A stretch of 49,485 nt of DNA from Crocinitomicaceae bacterium (GTDB taxonomy: Bacteria > Bacteroidota > Bacteroidia > Flavobacteriales_D > Crocinitomicaceae), in assembly GCA_029251865.1 (NCBI GenBank), contig JAQXCN010000056.1:1-49485 (forward strand), written 5' to 3'. The notes under the pieces are model-generated. The model was given only the letters and a program-made list of their open reading frames with translations. It made no database searches and was not told where the DNA came from. Numbering within the stretch: the first letter of the stretch is position 1; each line of letters opens with the position of its first letter. A program made the position numbers and the translations under genes. Positions 33,430 through 42,421 of this stretch are shown here, in pieces.

Positions 33430-34001
33430 AAAAGGTTGAGATTTTCAGTGCAATAATCGGTGATGCAGCCCTTCCTCTTCTCGGCTTTTTGTTTTGGGAT
33501 TGGGGGTTTTATTTTATTGTTTTATATTTTTTGTTTGACATCTTCATTAGGGCGCTTTATTTAATAAAAAGAGTGAAACTCTTGCCAGCAATCGATTTGA
33601 ATTATCGTTTTTCTTTGCTCGGTATTTTTCTGACAATTATTGAAATTTGTTTGTTACATTTTTTAGTCTATTTTTCACTGTCTCCTGTTTCCTTGTTTCA
33701 AGAACTTTGGTTATTCTTAAGTTATGAGGAATTAGGAATTGCGCAAGGAATTGTATTACTGCCTTTATTATTTTTAAATGAGATCATTAAAATTCGGAAT
33801 GAAATTAAAATGAAATCACCACAAAATCTACGTTATGAAATATTGAAGAGCAGTCAATATTTTCAGTGCTATCGAATGATTATTTGGTCTATTCTACTCG
33901 TGTGCACGAACTTTATAACTTTCCCTGAAAGTCTTTTGGTGGCTCTTCTAATCGGAACGCTTTGTATTCAGCCATTTTATGTGTTCAGAAATATCGCATG
34001 A
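33426..34001 (+). CDS. Polytopic membrane protein of unknown function (TTG start)
   Basis: 191 residues. The only plausible start is the TTG at 33426, which overlaps the previous TGA by four bases (TTGA); no ATG occurs in the first two thirds of the frame. About five hydrophobic segments are visible (LPLLGFLFWDWGFYFIVLYF, SLLGIFLTIIEICLLHFLVY, GIAQGIVLLPLLFL, MIIWSILLVCTNFI, LLVALLIGTLCI). The N-terminal pattern is reminiscent of DUF6498 membrane proteins, but that is only a weak impression. Its link to the TPR lipoprotein is co-translation only. Confidence 0.65.
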   Translation: MKKVEIFSAIIGDAALPLLGFLFWDWGFYFIVLYFLFDIFIRALYLIKRVKLLPAIDLNYRFSLLGIFLTIIEICLLHFLVYFSLSPVSLFQELWLFLSYEELGIAQGIVLLPLLFLNEIIKIRNEIKMKSPQNLRYEILKSSQYFQCYRMIIWSILLVCTNFITFPESLLVALLIGTLCIQPFYVFRNIA

Positions 34002-34038
34002 AGGCAAATGATATAAAGAGATAAATTAAATTTTAGCT

Positions 34039-34046
34039 TATTTTTG
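34039..34046 (+). promoter_or_regulatory. -7 element TATTTTTG upstream of the carboxyltransferase gene
   Basis: TATTTTTG matches TAnnTTTG, 16 bases before the ATG at 34063, in the 61-base gap after the preceding gene. No clear -33 TTG. Confidence 0.4.
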
Positions 34047-34062
34047 TTAGCGAGTTAGTACT

Positions 34063-35604
34063 ATGGATAAAAATCAAGAATTACACGATAAAAGAGTTGG
34101 ATCAAAAATTGGTGGTGGCCCTGAAAGAATTGAACGTCAGCACAAACAAGGGAAGCTTAGCGCGAGAGAAAGAATTAAAGTCTTACTTGATGATTCTAGT
34201 TTTCATGAAATAGGAGGCTTTGTTGAGCATCGTGCGACAGCATTTGGATTAGACAAACAGAAGATTCCGGGGGATGGCGTAGTTTCGGGATATGGAACGA
34301 TACATGGGAGATTGGTCTATGTTTTTTCACAAGATTTCACTGTTTTAGGAGGTTCCCTTTCTGAAACACATGCCGCGAAAATTTGTAGGGTTATGGATAT
34401 GGCTATGAAAAATGGGGCTCCTTTAATTGGGCTCAATGATTCAGGAGGAGCTCGTATCCAGGAAGGTGTTGTTTCGTTAGCAGGTTATGCTGATATTTTT
34501 TACAGAAATACACGTGCATCTGGAGTTATTCCTCAATTATCCGTAATTATGGGTCCTTGTGCAGGAGGTGCTGTATATTCTCCCGCCCTAACGGATTTTA
34601 TTTTCATGGTAGAAGACACGTCGTACATGTTTGTTACCGGTCCTAATGTAGTGAAGACAGTGACGCATGAGGAGGTGAGCTCTGAAGATTTAGGAGGTGC
34701 CAAAACACACGCTGAGAAATCAGGAGTTAATCATTTTACTTCGGGAAATGATGTTGAATGTCTTAAAAGTGTGCGCGATTTAATGAGTTACCTGCCACAA
34801 AATGCGCAAGAGGAGGCTCCTTCTCCCGAGCATTTCAATTTTGATTTAAAAAAGGAAAAAAACATTGAAGAGATTCTTCCAGAAAACGCTACAATACCTT
34901 ATGACATTAGAAAAATAGTGGATTGTGTCATTGATGATGAATCTTTTCGTGAAGTCCATAAGGATTTTGCACCTAATATTGTTGTTGGTTTTGCAAGAGT
35001 TGAGGGGAGGACTATCGGTGTTGTTGCGAACCAGCCGGCCTCACTTGCTGGAGTTTTAGATATAGACTCGTCTCGAAAAGGCGCGAGATTTGTACGATTC
35101 TGTGACGCTTTTAATATACCCTTGCTTGTGTTTGAAGATGTTCCGGGCTTTTTGCCAGGGACTGATCAGGAATGGCGAGGTATTATATCCCACGGCGCCA
35201 AATTATTGTATGCTTTTTCCGAAGCAACTGTTCCAAGAATAACCGTAATTACTAGAAAAGCTTACGGTGGTGCTTTTGACGTAATGAATTCAAAAAGTAT
35301 AGGTTCTGATTTAAACTTTGCTTGGCCTACTGCAGAGATTGCTGTAATGGGAGCAAAGGGAGCCGCAGAGATTATTTTCAAAAAGGAAATTGCCAACAGT
35401 CCTGATCCACAAAAAAAATGGCTTGAGAAAGAGGCTGAGTATGCTTCATTGTTTGCTAATCCATATAGAGCAGCTGAAAGAGGTATTATTGATGAGGTTA
35501 TTTTTCCTCATGAAACGAGAAGTAGAGTGATTGCAGGATTTAAAATGCTCGAGAATAAAAATGAAACCTTACCGAATAAAAAACATGGGAATATCCCACT
35601 TTAA
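34063..35604 (+). CDS. Propionyl-CoA-type acyl-CoA carboxylase, carboxyltransferase (beta) subunit
   Basis: 513 residues with the tandem crotonase-like fold of the PccB/MmdA family. [22 protein letters not shown] is the usual N-terminal helix; oxyanion-hole segments are [10 protein letters not shown] and [13 protein letters not shown] in the N-half and [10 protein letters not shown] and [11 protein letters not shown] in the C-half. D406 in GGAFDVM corresponds to the Asp that favours propionyl-CoA over acetyl-CoA in actinobacterial PccB, so propionyl-CoA is the likely substrate. It moves CO2 from biotin to the acyl-CoA, giving methylmalonyl-CoA. The biotin carrier gene is 13 kb away at 20745; the biotin carboxylase gene is not in the window. 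Confidence 0.92.
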   Translation: MDKNQELHDKRVGSKIGGGPERIERQHKQGKLSARERIKVLLDDSSFHEIGGFVEHRATAFGLDKQKIPGDGVVSGYGTIHGRLVYVFSQDFTVLGGSLSETHAAKICRVMDMAMKNGAPLIGLNDSGGARIQEGVVSLAGYADIFYRNTRASGVIPQLSVIMGPCAGGAVYSPALTDFIFMVEDTSYMFVTGPNVVKTVTHEEVSSEDLGGAKTHAEKSGVNHFTSGNDVECLKSVRDLMSYLPQNAQEEAPSPEHFNFDLKKEKNIEEILPENATIPYDIRKIVDCVIDDESFREVHKDFAPNIVVGFARVEGRTIGVVANQPASLAGVLDIDSSRKGARFVRFCDAFNIPLLVFEDVPGFLPGTDQEWRGIISHGAKLLYAFSEATVPRITVITRKAYGGAFDVMNSKSIGSDLNFAWPTAEIAVMGAKGAAEIIFKKEIANSPDPQKKWLEKEAEYASLFANPYRAAERGIIDEVIFPHETRSRVIAGFKMLENKNETLPNKKHGNIPL

Positions 35605-35613
35605 AATAATAGA

Positions 35614-36597
35614 ATGAAAGAATTAATAGAAGCTTTTCCCGATAACATAAAGGAAGCAATAAAAATTGCAGAGGCTACAAATTTAAAGACACCTTTAAAT
35701 CAAACAGAAAACATCGTGATGTGTGGTTTAGGGGGGTCTGGAATTGGCGCTAAAATGGTGGCTAATTGGGTAATGGATGAAATGAAGATCCCAGTTACAC
35801 AAGTCAATGATTACACGCTTCCTGGTTTTGTGAATGAGAATACACTCGTAATTGGATCAAGTTATTCAGGAAATACCGAGGAAACTGTAATTGCCCTTGA
35901 AGATGCGAAATCGAGAGGTTGTCATATTATAACAATTTGTAGCGGCGGTAAACTTGAGCAGTTTTGTAAGGAGAATAACTACGATTGTATTTTGGTTCCA
36001 GGGGGTAATCCACCGAGAAGCGCATTGGCTTATTCAGTGATTCAATTGCTACACATTTTTGCGACCCTAGGTTTTGCATCTCATGAACGTAAAAACGAGA
36101 TGTTAACTGCAGGAGCATCCATTACGGCCGCCCAAGAAGAAATTCATGCCCGCGCGAAAGAGGTTGCAGCGCATCTTTATGGAAAAGTTGGGGTTTATTA
36201 TGCAGAGGCTAAATATGAAGGGGTTATTGTTCGTGCTAGACAGCAATTCAATGAAAACTCAAAGTATTTAGGATGGCATCATGTTATTCCAGAAATGAAT
36301 CATAATGAACTAGTTGGCTGGACCGGAGGAGATGATAGGTTCGCTCCAATATTTTTCAATACGGGGGATTTACATCCTAGAAACTACAAAAGATTTGAAA
36401 TATCAAAGGCTGCCATTGAGAAAAAATGTGGTAAAGTCCTAAATGTTGATGCTAAGGGAGATTCATTTATTGAGCGATCTATTTATCTTATCAACATTGT
36501 AGATTGGGCCTCATATTATTTGTGTGAAATGAATGGAGCAGATATTATAGACATTGAAATAATTGATTATCTGAAAGGAGAATTGGCGAAGTTTTAG
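35614..36597 (+). CDS. Bifunctional phosphoglucose/phosphomannose isomerase (SIS domain)
   Basis: 327 residues with two SIS-type sugar isomerase lobes. The sugar-phosphate loop is GLGGSGIG (38-45) and SSYSGNTEET (82-91) is the second phosphate-binding motif. GGNPPRSALAY (130-140), with the ring-opening Arg, and the later EMNHNELVGW (from about residue 227) are hallmarks of the PGI/PMI family known in archaea and bacteria. It interconverts fructose-6-P with glucose-6-P and mannose-6-P. It starts nine bases after the carboxyltransferase gene and is followed by lipB. Confidence 0.93.
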   Translation: MKELIEAFPDNIKEAIKIAEATNLKTPLNQTENIVMCGLGGSGIGAKMVANWVMDEMKIPVTQVNDYTLPGFVNENTLVIGSSYSGNTEETVIALEDAKSRGCHIITICSGGKLEQFCKENNYDCILVPGGNPPRSALAYSVIQLLHIFATLGFASHERKNEMLTAGASITAAQEEIHARAKEVAAHLYGKVGVYYAEAKYEGVIVRARQQFNENSKYLGWHHVIPEMNHNELVGWTGGDDRFAPIFFNTGDLHPRNYKRFEISKAAIEKKCGKVLNVDAKGDSFIERSIYLINIVDWASYYLCEMNGADIIDIEIIDYLKGELAKF

Positions 36598-36600
36598 CCT

Positions 36601-37296
36601 ATGAAACCAAGCGTAATTGTTCATGATATCGGATTGATAGATTATCAGGAGGCCTGGGATTTTCAAGAAGAACTATTTAAAGCTACAGTAGATCTGAAAA
36701 TTTCAAATCGTAAAGGTTCTACCGAGAAAAGAACATCGAATCATTTATTATTCTGTGAACACCACCATGTTTATACGCTAGGAAAAAGTGGAAAAGCATC
36801 ACATTTATTACTTAATGAAAAAGAGCTTCAAGACAAGAATGCTGTTTTTTATAAAATAAATCGAGGAGGTGATATCACCTATCATGGCCCAGGTCAGATT
36901 GTTGCTTATCCAATATTGGACCTTGAGCAATTCTTTACCGATATTCATAAGTACATGAGGTTATTGGAGGAGGCTGTCATTCGAACAATCGCAGCTTATG
37001 GTTTGAAAGGAGGAAGGATTGACGGTATGACTGGTGTATGGCTTGATGCCGGCACAACAAAAGAGCGTAAGATTTGCGCTCTAGGGGTTAAAGCCTCACG
37101 CTGGGTCACAATGCATGGTATTGGCTTTAATGTAAACACAGACTTGGATTATTTTTCAAATATTGTCCCTTGTGGAATAGAAGATAAAGCGGTAACTTCA
37201 ATGAAAAAGGAACTTGGTTCTGCGCTAAATATGGATGAAGTCAAGTCCATACTGCTTCAAGAACTCAAAGAATCTTTTGGCTTTAGTGTCTTATGA
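36601..37296 (+). CDS. lipB: Octanoyltransferase
   Basis: 231 residues. RGGDITYHGPGQIVAYPI-like core, GVKASRWVTMHG with the catalytic K164 and VPCGI with the nucleophile C191 identify LipB. It transfers the octanoyl group from octanoyl-ACP to the lipoyl domains of 2-oxoacid dehydrogenases and the glycine cleavage H protein, the first step of lipoate synthesis. The ATG follows the previous TAG by three bases, and the stop overlaps the next ATG by four (ATGA). Confidence 0.96.
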   Translation: MKPSVIVHDIGLIDYQEAWDFQEELFKATVDLKISNRKGSTEKRTSNHLLFCEHHHVYTLGKSGKASHLLLNEKELQDKNAVFYKINRGGDITYHGPGQIVAYPILDLEQFFTDIHKYMRLLEEAVIRTIAAYGLKGGRIDGMTGVWLDAGTTKERKICALGVKASRWVTMHGIGFNVNTDLDYFSNIVPCGIEDKAVTSMKKELGSALNMDEVKSILLQELKESFGFSVL

Positions 37297-38540
37297 TATT
37301 CGGATTTATGACGATAAAAAAACTATTTAAATACATAGCGTACTTTCTTCTTTCGGTGGTTTTGATTGTTAATCTATTCATCGTGCTTTCTGGCAGGTAT
37401 TATCTTTATTCTGGAATTGCGAAGACCTATTTGATTGGTAAGATGGGGCCTGGTATTTATGACTTGGATGTTTTTCCCGTGAATAAAATCTCAAAATCTA
37501 CAAGTCCTAAAAAACTTCAAGTTCGTCAGCCAAACATTAGTCTTACAAGCCAAGAGGAAAGCTATTTAAATGCGATTGATACGCGTGCATTTTTAATTTT
37601 CCAGGATGACACACTTCTTCATGAGCAATATTGGGGACCACATGCGATTAATGAGGTTTCAAATTCTTTTTCAGCTTCTAAAACAGTTATTGGTTTACTT
37701 ATAGGAATCGCTATAGAAGAGGGCAAAATTCCTAGCGTGGATGAACCTGTTAGTACTTTCATTCCGGAATTTGAAACGAATGGTCGCGCACATTTAACAA
37801 TTCGACATCTGTTAACAATGTCTGCTGGTTTTGATTGGCAAGAGAGTGGTAAAAACCCTCTTTCTGAGGCTGCAGAGGGCTATTATGGTTCAGATTTGTA
37901 TGGACTCGTCACAAGGTTGAGAATAATTGAAACACCTGGGAAAAAGTTTCATTATCAGAGTGGTAATTCACAATTATTGGGTTTCATAATTGAAAAAGCC
38001 ACAGGTCAGACACTGACGGCGTATATGCAAGAAAAAATATGGCAACCTATTGGCGCGAGTCAAGATGCCTTTTGGAGCCTTGACAAAGAGGGTGGAGATG
38101 AAAAAGCTTTTTGTTGTTTGTATGCAACAGCTCGCGATTTTGCAAGACTAGGTTTGCTTATGCTTCATAACGGAATGGTTAATGGCGTACAAATCATTTC
38201 AAGTTCGTTTTTAAGTCAGATGATTGAAACACCACGTATGGAAACCGATGATGCTGTTACGAATATGCGTTATGGTTGGCATATATGGGTTTATAAAAAC
38301 CAAAATAAACCTGTGCATTATTTCAGGGGATTAAAAGGGCAATATATAATTATATTGCCGCATTTAAATCGGGTTATCGTACGTTTAGGAGAGAAGAGGG
38401 GGGCTCATTTTAAAATGCCAAGTACTGCTTCAGATAACAAGCTGAAAATCTCCAATAATGAGGAGAAGTTAGGTCATACGATAGATTTATTTGAATATTT
38501 GAAAATTGCTGATCGTATTGTTACTGCTAGAGACATATAA
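37293..38540 (+). CDS. Serine hydrolase of the beta-lactamase/transpeptidase-like fold
   Basis: 415 residues with an N-terminal membrane anchor or signal (about 12-33). The active site is S127-x-x-K130 in FSASKTV and Y221-x-S223 in HYQSGNS; the third motif region reads GLKGQY. This arrangement is that of EstB / 6-aminohexanoate-dimer hydrolase-like serine hydrolases more than of true class C beta-lactamases (which have YxN and KTG). A second, related gene in the opposite orientation lies at 38975; both share EKAFCC followed by an A-x-D-x-A motif. Function may be esterase, peptidase or amidase. It overlaps lipB by four bases. Confidence 0.85.
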   Translation: MIFGFMTIKKLFKYIAYFLLSVVLIVNLFIVLSGRYYLYSGIAKTYLIGKMGPGIYDLDVFPVNKISKSTSPKKLQVRQPNISLTSQEESYLNAIDTRAFLIFQDDTLLHEQYWGPHAINEVSNSFSASKTVIGLLIGIAIEEGKIPSVDEPVSTFIPEFETNGRAHLTIRHLLTMSAGFDWQESGKNPLSEAAEGYYGSDLYGLVTRLRIIETPGKKFHYQSGNSQLLGFIIEKATGQTLTAYMQEKIWQPIGASQDAFWSLDKEGGDEKAFCCLYATARDFARLGLLMLHNGMVNGVQIISSSFLSQMIETPRMETDDAVTNMRYGWHIWVYKNQNKPVHYFRGLKGQYIIILPHLNRVIVRLGEKRGAHFKMPSTASDNKLKISNNEEKLGHTIDLFEYLKIADRIVTARDI

Positions 38541-38947
38541 TGAAAGAGAATTTAAAAGGTCCCAAAGTTGAAAATTTATCTGTAGCTATTGTGCAAACAG
38601 AAGTAGAGGGTGAACTAAGCTATTATGCTTATTTATTGAGTAGTAGAGACGACATAATGGAAGGCATTATCATTTCAAGCACTGGATATGGTCAAGATAC
38701 TAAAACAGGTGAAAAAGTCCGAACCTCAACCTTGCGACATACCATAGAGATTTTATTACCTAATGAAGCGGCGAAGATTGAACCGATTATGCCTGATATC
38801 TTTGGTTTGTCAAATGAATACTGGGTAAGCTTTTGGGTTAATGATGTGATGTATGATAAAAGATTTGTTTTTCCTGCTGAATCGATAGCGAAGGAAAATA
38901 TGAGTATGATTAAGCCTCTAGGGTTATTGGGTGTAATCATAAAGTAA
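38540..38947 (+). CDS. Small soluble protein of unknown function
   Basis: 135 residues, no signal peptide or membrane segment. It starts at the last base of the previous stop (TAATG), so it is co-translated with the serine hydrolase. The sequence is beta-rich (LSVAIVQTEVEGELSYYAYLL, GIIISSTGYGQ, RTSTLRHTIEILLP, YWVSFWVNDVMYDKRFVF) and looks like a compact globular domain. I recognise no family. Confidence 0.7.
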   Translation: MKENLKGPKVENLSVAIVQTEVEGELSYYAYLLSSRDDIMEGIIISSTGYGQDTKTGEKVRTSTLRHTIEILLPNEAAKIEPIMPDIFGLSNEYWVSFWVNDVMYDKRFVFPAESIAKENMSMIKPLGLLGVIIK

Positions 38948-38974
38948 CCTTGTTTAGTTTGTATCTATTACTTT
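38941..38974. terminator. Possible bidirectional hairpin between convergent genes
   Basis: AAAGTAA (38941-38947) can pair with TTACTTT (38968-38974) across a 20-base loop between two convergent genes, with A and T runs outside. The stem is weak, it includes the plus-strand stop codon, and the loop is long, so this is tentative. Confidence 0.25.
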
Positions 38975-40078
38975 TTAGAGCTGGTCTCCAATTTGTCGAA
39001 AGACATTCCACCAGTTCACGCGCTCAGCAATGAGTTTCTTCTCACGATCATTGAGTAAAACAATGATTACATTCTTTTCAGGATAAATGTAGATATGCTG
39101 TTTGTATAATCCGATGGCCATGAAGTCTTCATATTTTTTTAGTCCAATATGCCAAGAATAATTAAAGTTGAAACTACTACCATTTGTACTGTCTCTTCTT
39201 ATACTTTTATCGAACCATTCCTCACTAAAAATAGTCTTCCCATTCCATTTTCCTTTATTTAGGTATAGCCTGCCAAATTTCGCATAGTCTTGGGCCGAAG
39301 CAGTAATGCAACAAAATGCTTTCTCCATATTATTTCGATCTGACGACCACGTTGCATTTTCGCACATTTCAAGGGGTTGCCAAAGTTTTATTTCTGCATA
39401 TTCGGAGAGAGTCATGCTAACAGCTCGAGATAAAAGAATCCCGAGAAGTTGGGTGTTAATGTTAAGGTACTTTTGTTTTGACCCAGGTGCGTGTTCAAAT
39501 TGTAATTTTTTTATTTCCGCAGTACTATTTTTCCCATAGTAGATTCTTGCATCACCGGAAACGGAGTACCGAATTCCTGAGGTATGATTGAGTAAGTGGT
39601 GAATTCTTAAACTGTCTGAGAACGAGTTTTTTTTCAATTCAGGTAACCAACGCGTCACGAGGTCATTTTCACCTTTAATACTTCCTTCGTCGATGGCTAT
39701 TCCCACTAAGCAGGAGACAATTGACTTTGCGATAGAGTATGAAGGGTGCTTGATCTTTAAGTTTGAATCGTAATTTCGATAATTGAAAATCAAGCTGTCA
39801 TTTTGAATAACGAGTAGTTCACGTACTGCATGATTCAGACAGAGGCTATTTAAGTCCTCAAACTGAGGCAGATCACTTGTCCAATTGTTAACACGGATTT
39901 TTTTTTCTTGTTTTGACGTCTTAAATTGAAAACAATCTGTAGACGCATTTATGAAGTTTGAAGAAAATCTTCGGGCATCCTTATTGTCTGGCCTAGCTAA
40001 GAAAAAACTTCGGATTGGAATACATGAATTACATAAGCAAAGCATGAGAAGCAGATGTAATATGTACTTTAAATTCAT
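38975..40078 (-). CDS. Serine hydrolase of the beta-lactamase-like fold, probable lipoprotein
   Basis: 367 residues. The N-terminus is hydrophobic and cysteine-rich (MNLKYILHLLLMLCLCNSC), with a plausible though imperfect lipobox ending at C19. The active site is S115-x-x-K118 (SIAKS) and Y204-x-N206 (KYLNINTQ); the third-motif region is GLYKQH, where the Gly of the usual G-Q is Lys. It is a paralogue of the gene at 37293 (shared KAFCC, A-x-D-x-A and L-W-Q-P motifs). It is probably an esterase or peptidase acting in the periplasm. It follows the SulP gene by 22 bases on the same strand. Confidence 0.85.
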   Translation of the reverse strand: MNLKYILHLLLMLCLCNSCIPIRSFFLARPDNKDARRFSSNFINASTDCFQFKTSKQEKKIRVNNWTSDLPQFEDLNSLCLNHAVRELLVIQNDSLIFNYRNYDSNLKIKHPSYSIAKSIVSCLVGIAIDEGSIKGENDLVTRWLPELKKNSFSDSLRIHHLLNHTSGIRYSVSGDARIYYGKNSTAEIKKLQFEHAPGSKQKYLNINTQLLGILLSRAVSMTLSEYAEIKLWQPLEMCENATWSSDRNNMEKAFCCITASAQDYAKFGRLYLNKGKWNGKTIFSEEWFDKSIRRDSTNGSSFNFNYSWHIGLKKYEDFMAIGLYKQHIYIYPEKNVIIVLLNDREKKLIAERVNWWNVFRQIGDQL

Positions 40079-40100
40079 AACCTTAATTGTATGCTGTCAA

Positions 40101-42356
40101 TTAACCATTGCCATGAAATTCTTTAAGAATGGCAATAAGCTTTTCCATGGTTTTGATTTGATTTTCAATTTCAGGAACAGTTGTAACCCCTACGGGGCTA
40201 ACAATAAGTAATTGTGGTCCATTACATTCAATATGATAGGCTGGATGTTCCACAAAAAACTCTAAGACTTCCGGTTTGAAGTAAGCTCTAATTTCTGATT
40301 CATTGGAGCCTTTGAGGAAGTATTGTCTTGAAAACTCAGGGTTTTCTTTAAAATCGATATCACCCATAGATCCAAATACACGCACCCTATCAATAAACCG
40401 GTCTACGAGCTCTTCTCTTCGTAAGACAAATGTCGGTGCTTTTGCGGGAAGATCTGAAACTTGAATGGTACAATGGTAAACTTCACGTGCAAGCATCGCT
40501 CCTTCAGAAAAAGTCACATCAGTTAATTCCCAATCAATTTCGTCATCAATATAACCGCCTTTTATGATGTTTTCTTTGTACTCAATTGGACGTGAATCAA
40601 AGAAGTGGAAACTTTCTAAACGTCTAAAGTTACTGTCCTGTCCGAGTTGATAATTCCATTTGTTGGTGGCTGCAAGATTTTTTATCTTTCTTTGACGTGG
40701 AGATATTTTTTGAGCGATAGGAGCGATACTACTTTTTAATGCAAACTTGTGTGGTGTAGATGAAACATGTTTATGCAGACCTACGAGTTCTACCTCACCA
40801 CCTGAAAGTTCATGATTTCTTTTAAAGTTATCAATAGCCTCTTGTACAGTAAGATCAATTATTTTTGCTCCCGTAAAATTGATTTTCAAGTTGGCCTTAG
40901 GTGGTACTTCTTCGAGTTTTTTCAAAATCTTCAATAAGGTCATAAAGTTTGCCACACCTCTAATACGCAGCTCTAATTTGCTGCTAGTTGTATCCTTGAA
41001 TTCGATATTTCCGGGCGAGAAGACGTAAAGGAAAAATTGTGGTACGGATAATCGTGCAATAAGAATATGTGTTATAAGTGTCACAATGATTCCTGCAATT
41101 AGGCCGAATAAAAGATTGTTGTAAACGGTAAATAACAAGGTAGAGACCATAAACACGAGCTGTTCAACGCCCTCCTTGTAAACTTCTTTAAATACTCTTG
41201 GTGAAGCTAGTTTGATTCCAGCAAAGACTAATACGGCGGCAAGCGCAGCCAATGGGATCATATTCATGACGGGCTGCAAGAGAACAATAAAGAACAAAAC
41301 CAGAAAGCCATGAAAAAAGTTCGACCATTTCGTTTTTGCATTGTTTTGGACATTCACTGTACTTCTCACAATAACATTCAAAATAGGCAGGCCACCAAGC
41401 ATTCCTGAAACTATTGTGCTTGCTCCGAGCCCCATGAGATCTTTGTTCAGGTTTGTTTTCCTTTTGTAAGGATCTAATTTGTCTATAGCTTTAGCTCCCG
41501 CCAAACTAATGATTGAAGAAATAATAGTCATCGATAAAACAACAAGCCAGAAAACACCACTATTTATTCTCGAGAAGTCTGGAAACAAAAACACTTCAGT
41601 TAAATCCGAAGGAATAGACATTAGATAATTTGAAGGCTCTTGAAATCGAATACCAAGCACTTCTATTTGTTGGGCATCGAGATAATTATACACCAGAACT
41701 ATAGGTACAGATATAGCGAGAACCCATACTGGAGCTGGAATAATATGGAAGACCTTGTAGCTAATCTTAGCATGAAAGAAAAGGAGAAGAATACCAATGA
41801 TTGAGATTAAAGCGATGTAAGGGTTTGCATTTGGAAGCTGATCTACAAGATCTTTTAGAATGCCAACTGCATTTCCAGCATCGGAACTTGTGCCGATAGC
41901 AACATGCATTTGTTTTGCAAATATTATGACACCAATAGCGGCTAAAATCCCATGAATTACAGAAGAAGGAAATATTTCGGCAATCCTTCCCAGTTTTAAA
42001 ATACCTAAGATTACTTGTAGTAAACCTGATACCACGATTGCTGCAAGTACATAGTTAATTGCATGACCACTTCCATCATCCAATGAAACAATTGCTCCAA
42101 AAATAACGGTAATCATCCCTGCTGCAGGGCCATTAATGGTCAGCCTTCCACTTCTGAAAAACGTTGTAACGAACCCGGCAATTACACAAGATAAAAGACC
42201 AGAGAGCGGTTGGACCCCAGAAGCTATAGCAATCGCCATCGATAGTGGCAGCGCAACAAGAGCAACACTCAATGAGGCAATAAGGTCGTCTCTCCAGTTT
42301 TGCTTTAATCCAGCAAATCCTTCTTTAGGAAAATTTATATTGTCAGTATTGTACAT
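40101..42356 (-). CDS. SulP-family anion transporter with STAS and an extra C-terminal domain
   Basis: 751 residues, well above the ~500-570 usual for bacterial SulP. Residues 25-430 form the membrane core; NGPAAGMITVIFGAI (75-89) and GGLPILNVIVRSTVN (321-335) are SulP hallmarks. The STAS domain is about 450-535. A basic linker (535-565) leads into an additional region of about 185 residues (566-751) with EGAMLAREVYHC, DLPAKAPTFVLRREEL and HIECNGPQLLIVSPVGV, which I cannot assign. Substrate is likely bicarbonate or sulfate but is not decided. It lies 65 bases after gpmI and upstream of a serine hydrolase gene. Confidence 0.92.
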   Translation of the reverse strand: MYNTDNINFPKEGFAGLKQNWRDDLIASLSVALVALPLSMAIAIASGVQPLSGLLSCVIAGFVTTFFRSGRLTINGPAAGMITVIFGAIVSLDDGSGHAINYVLAAIVVSGLLQVILGILKLGRIAEIFPSSVIHGILAAIGVIIFAKQMHVAIGTSSDAGNAVGILKDLVDQLPNANPYIALISIIGILLLFFHAKISYKVFHIIPAPVWVLAISVPIVLVYNYLDAQQIEVLGIRFQEPSNYLMSIPSDLTEVFLFPDFSRINSGVFWLVVLSMTIISSIISLAGAKAIDKLDPYKRKTNLNKDLMGLGASTIVSGMLGGLPILNVIVRSTVNVQNNAKTKWSNFFHGFLVLFFIVLLQPVMNMIPLAALAAVLVFAGIKLASPRVFKEVYKEGVEQLVFMVSTLLFTVYNNLLFGLIAGIIVTLITHILIARLSVPQFFLYVFSPGNIEFKDTTSSKLELRIRGVANFMTLLKILKKLEEVPPKANLKINFTGAKIIDLTVQEAIDNFKRNHELSGGEVELVGLHKHVSSTPHKFALKSSIAPIAQKISPRQRKIKNLAATNKWNYQLGQDSNFRRLESFHFFDSRPIEYKENIIKGGYIDDEIDWELTDVTFSEGAMLAREVYHCTIQVSDLPAKAPTFVLRREELVDRFIDRVRVFGSMGDIDFKENPEFSRQYFLKGSNESEIRAYFKPEVLEFFVEHPAYHIECNGPQLLIVSPVGVTTVPEIENQIKTMEKLIAILKEFHGNG

Positions 42357-42421
42357 GGATTCTAAATTAAAAAATAAAGTGGTACGTTGAAGCGGGCAAA
42401 AGGAATTATTTGGACCGCGCT

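Noticed and set aside
37293-40078. Beta-lactam resistance pair
   Set aside because: Motifs (YxS/YLN, no KTG) and anchoring fit general serine hydrolases; nothing supports a resistance role.
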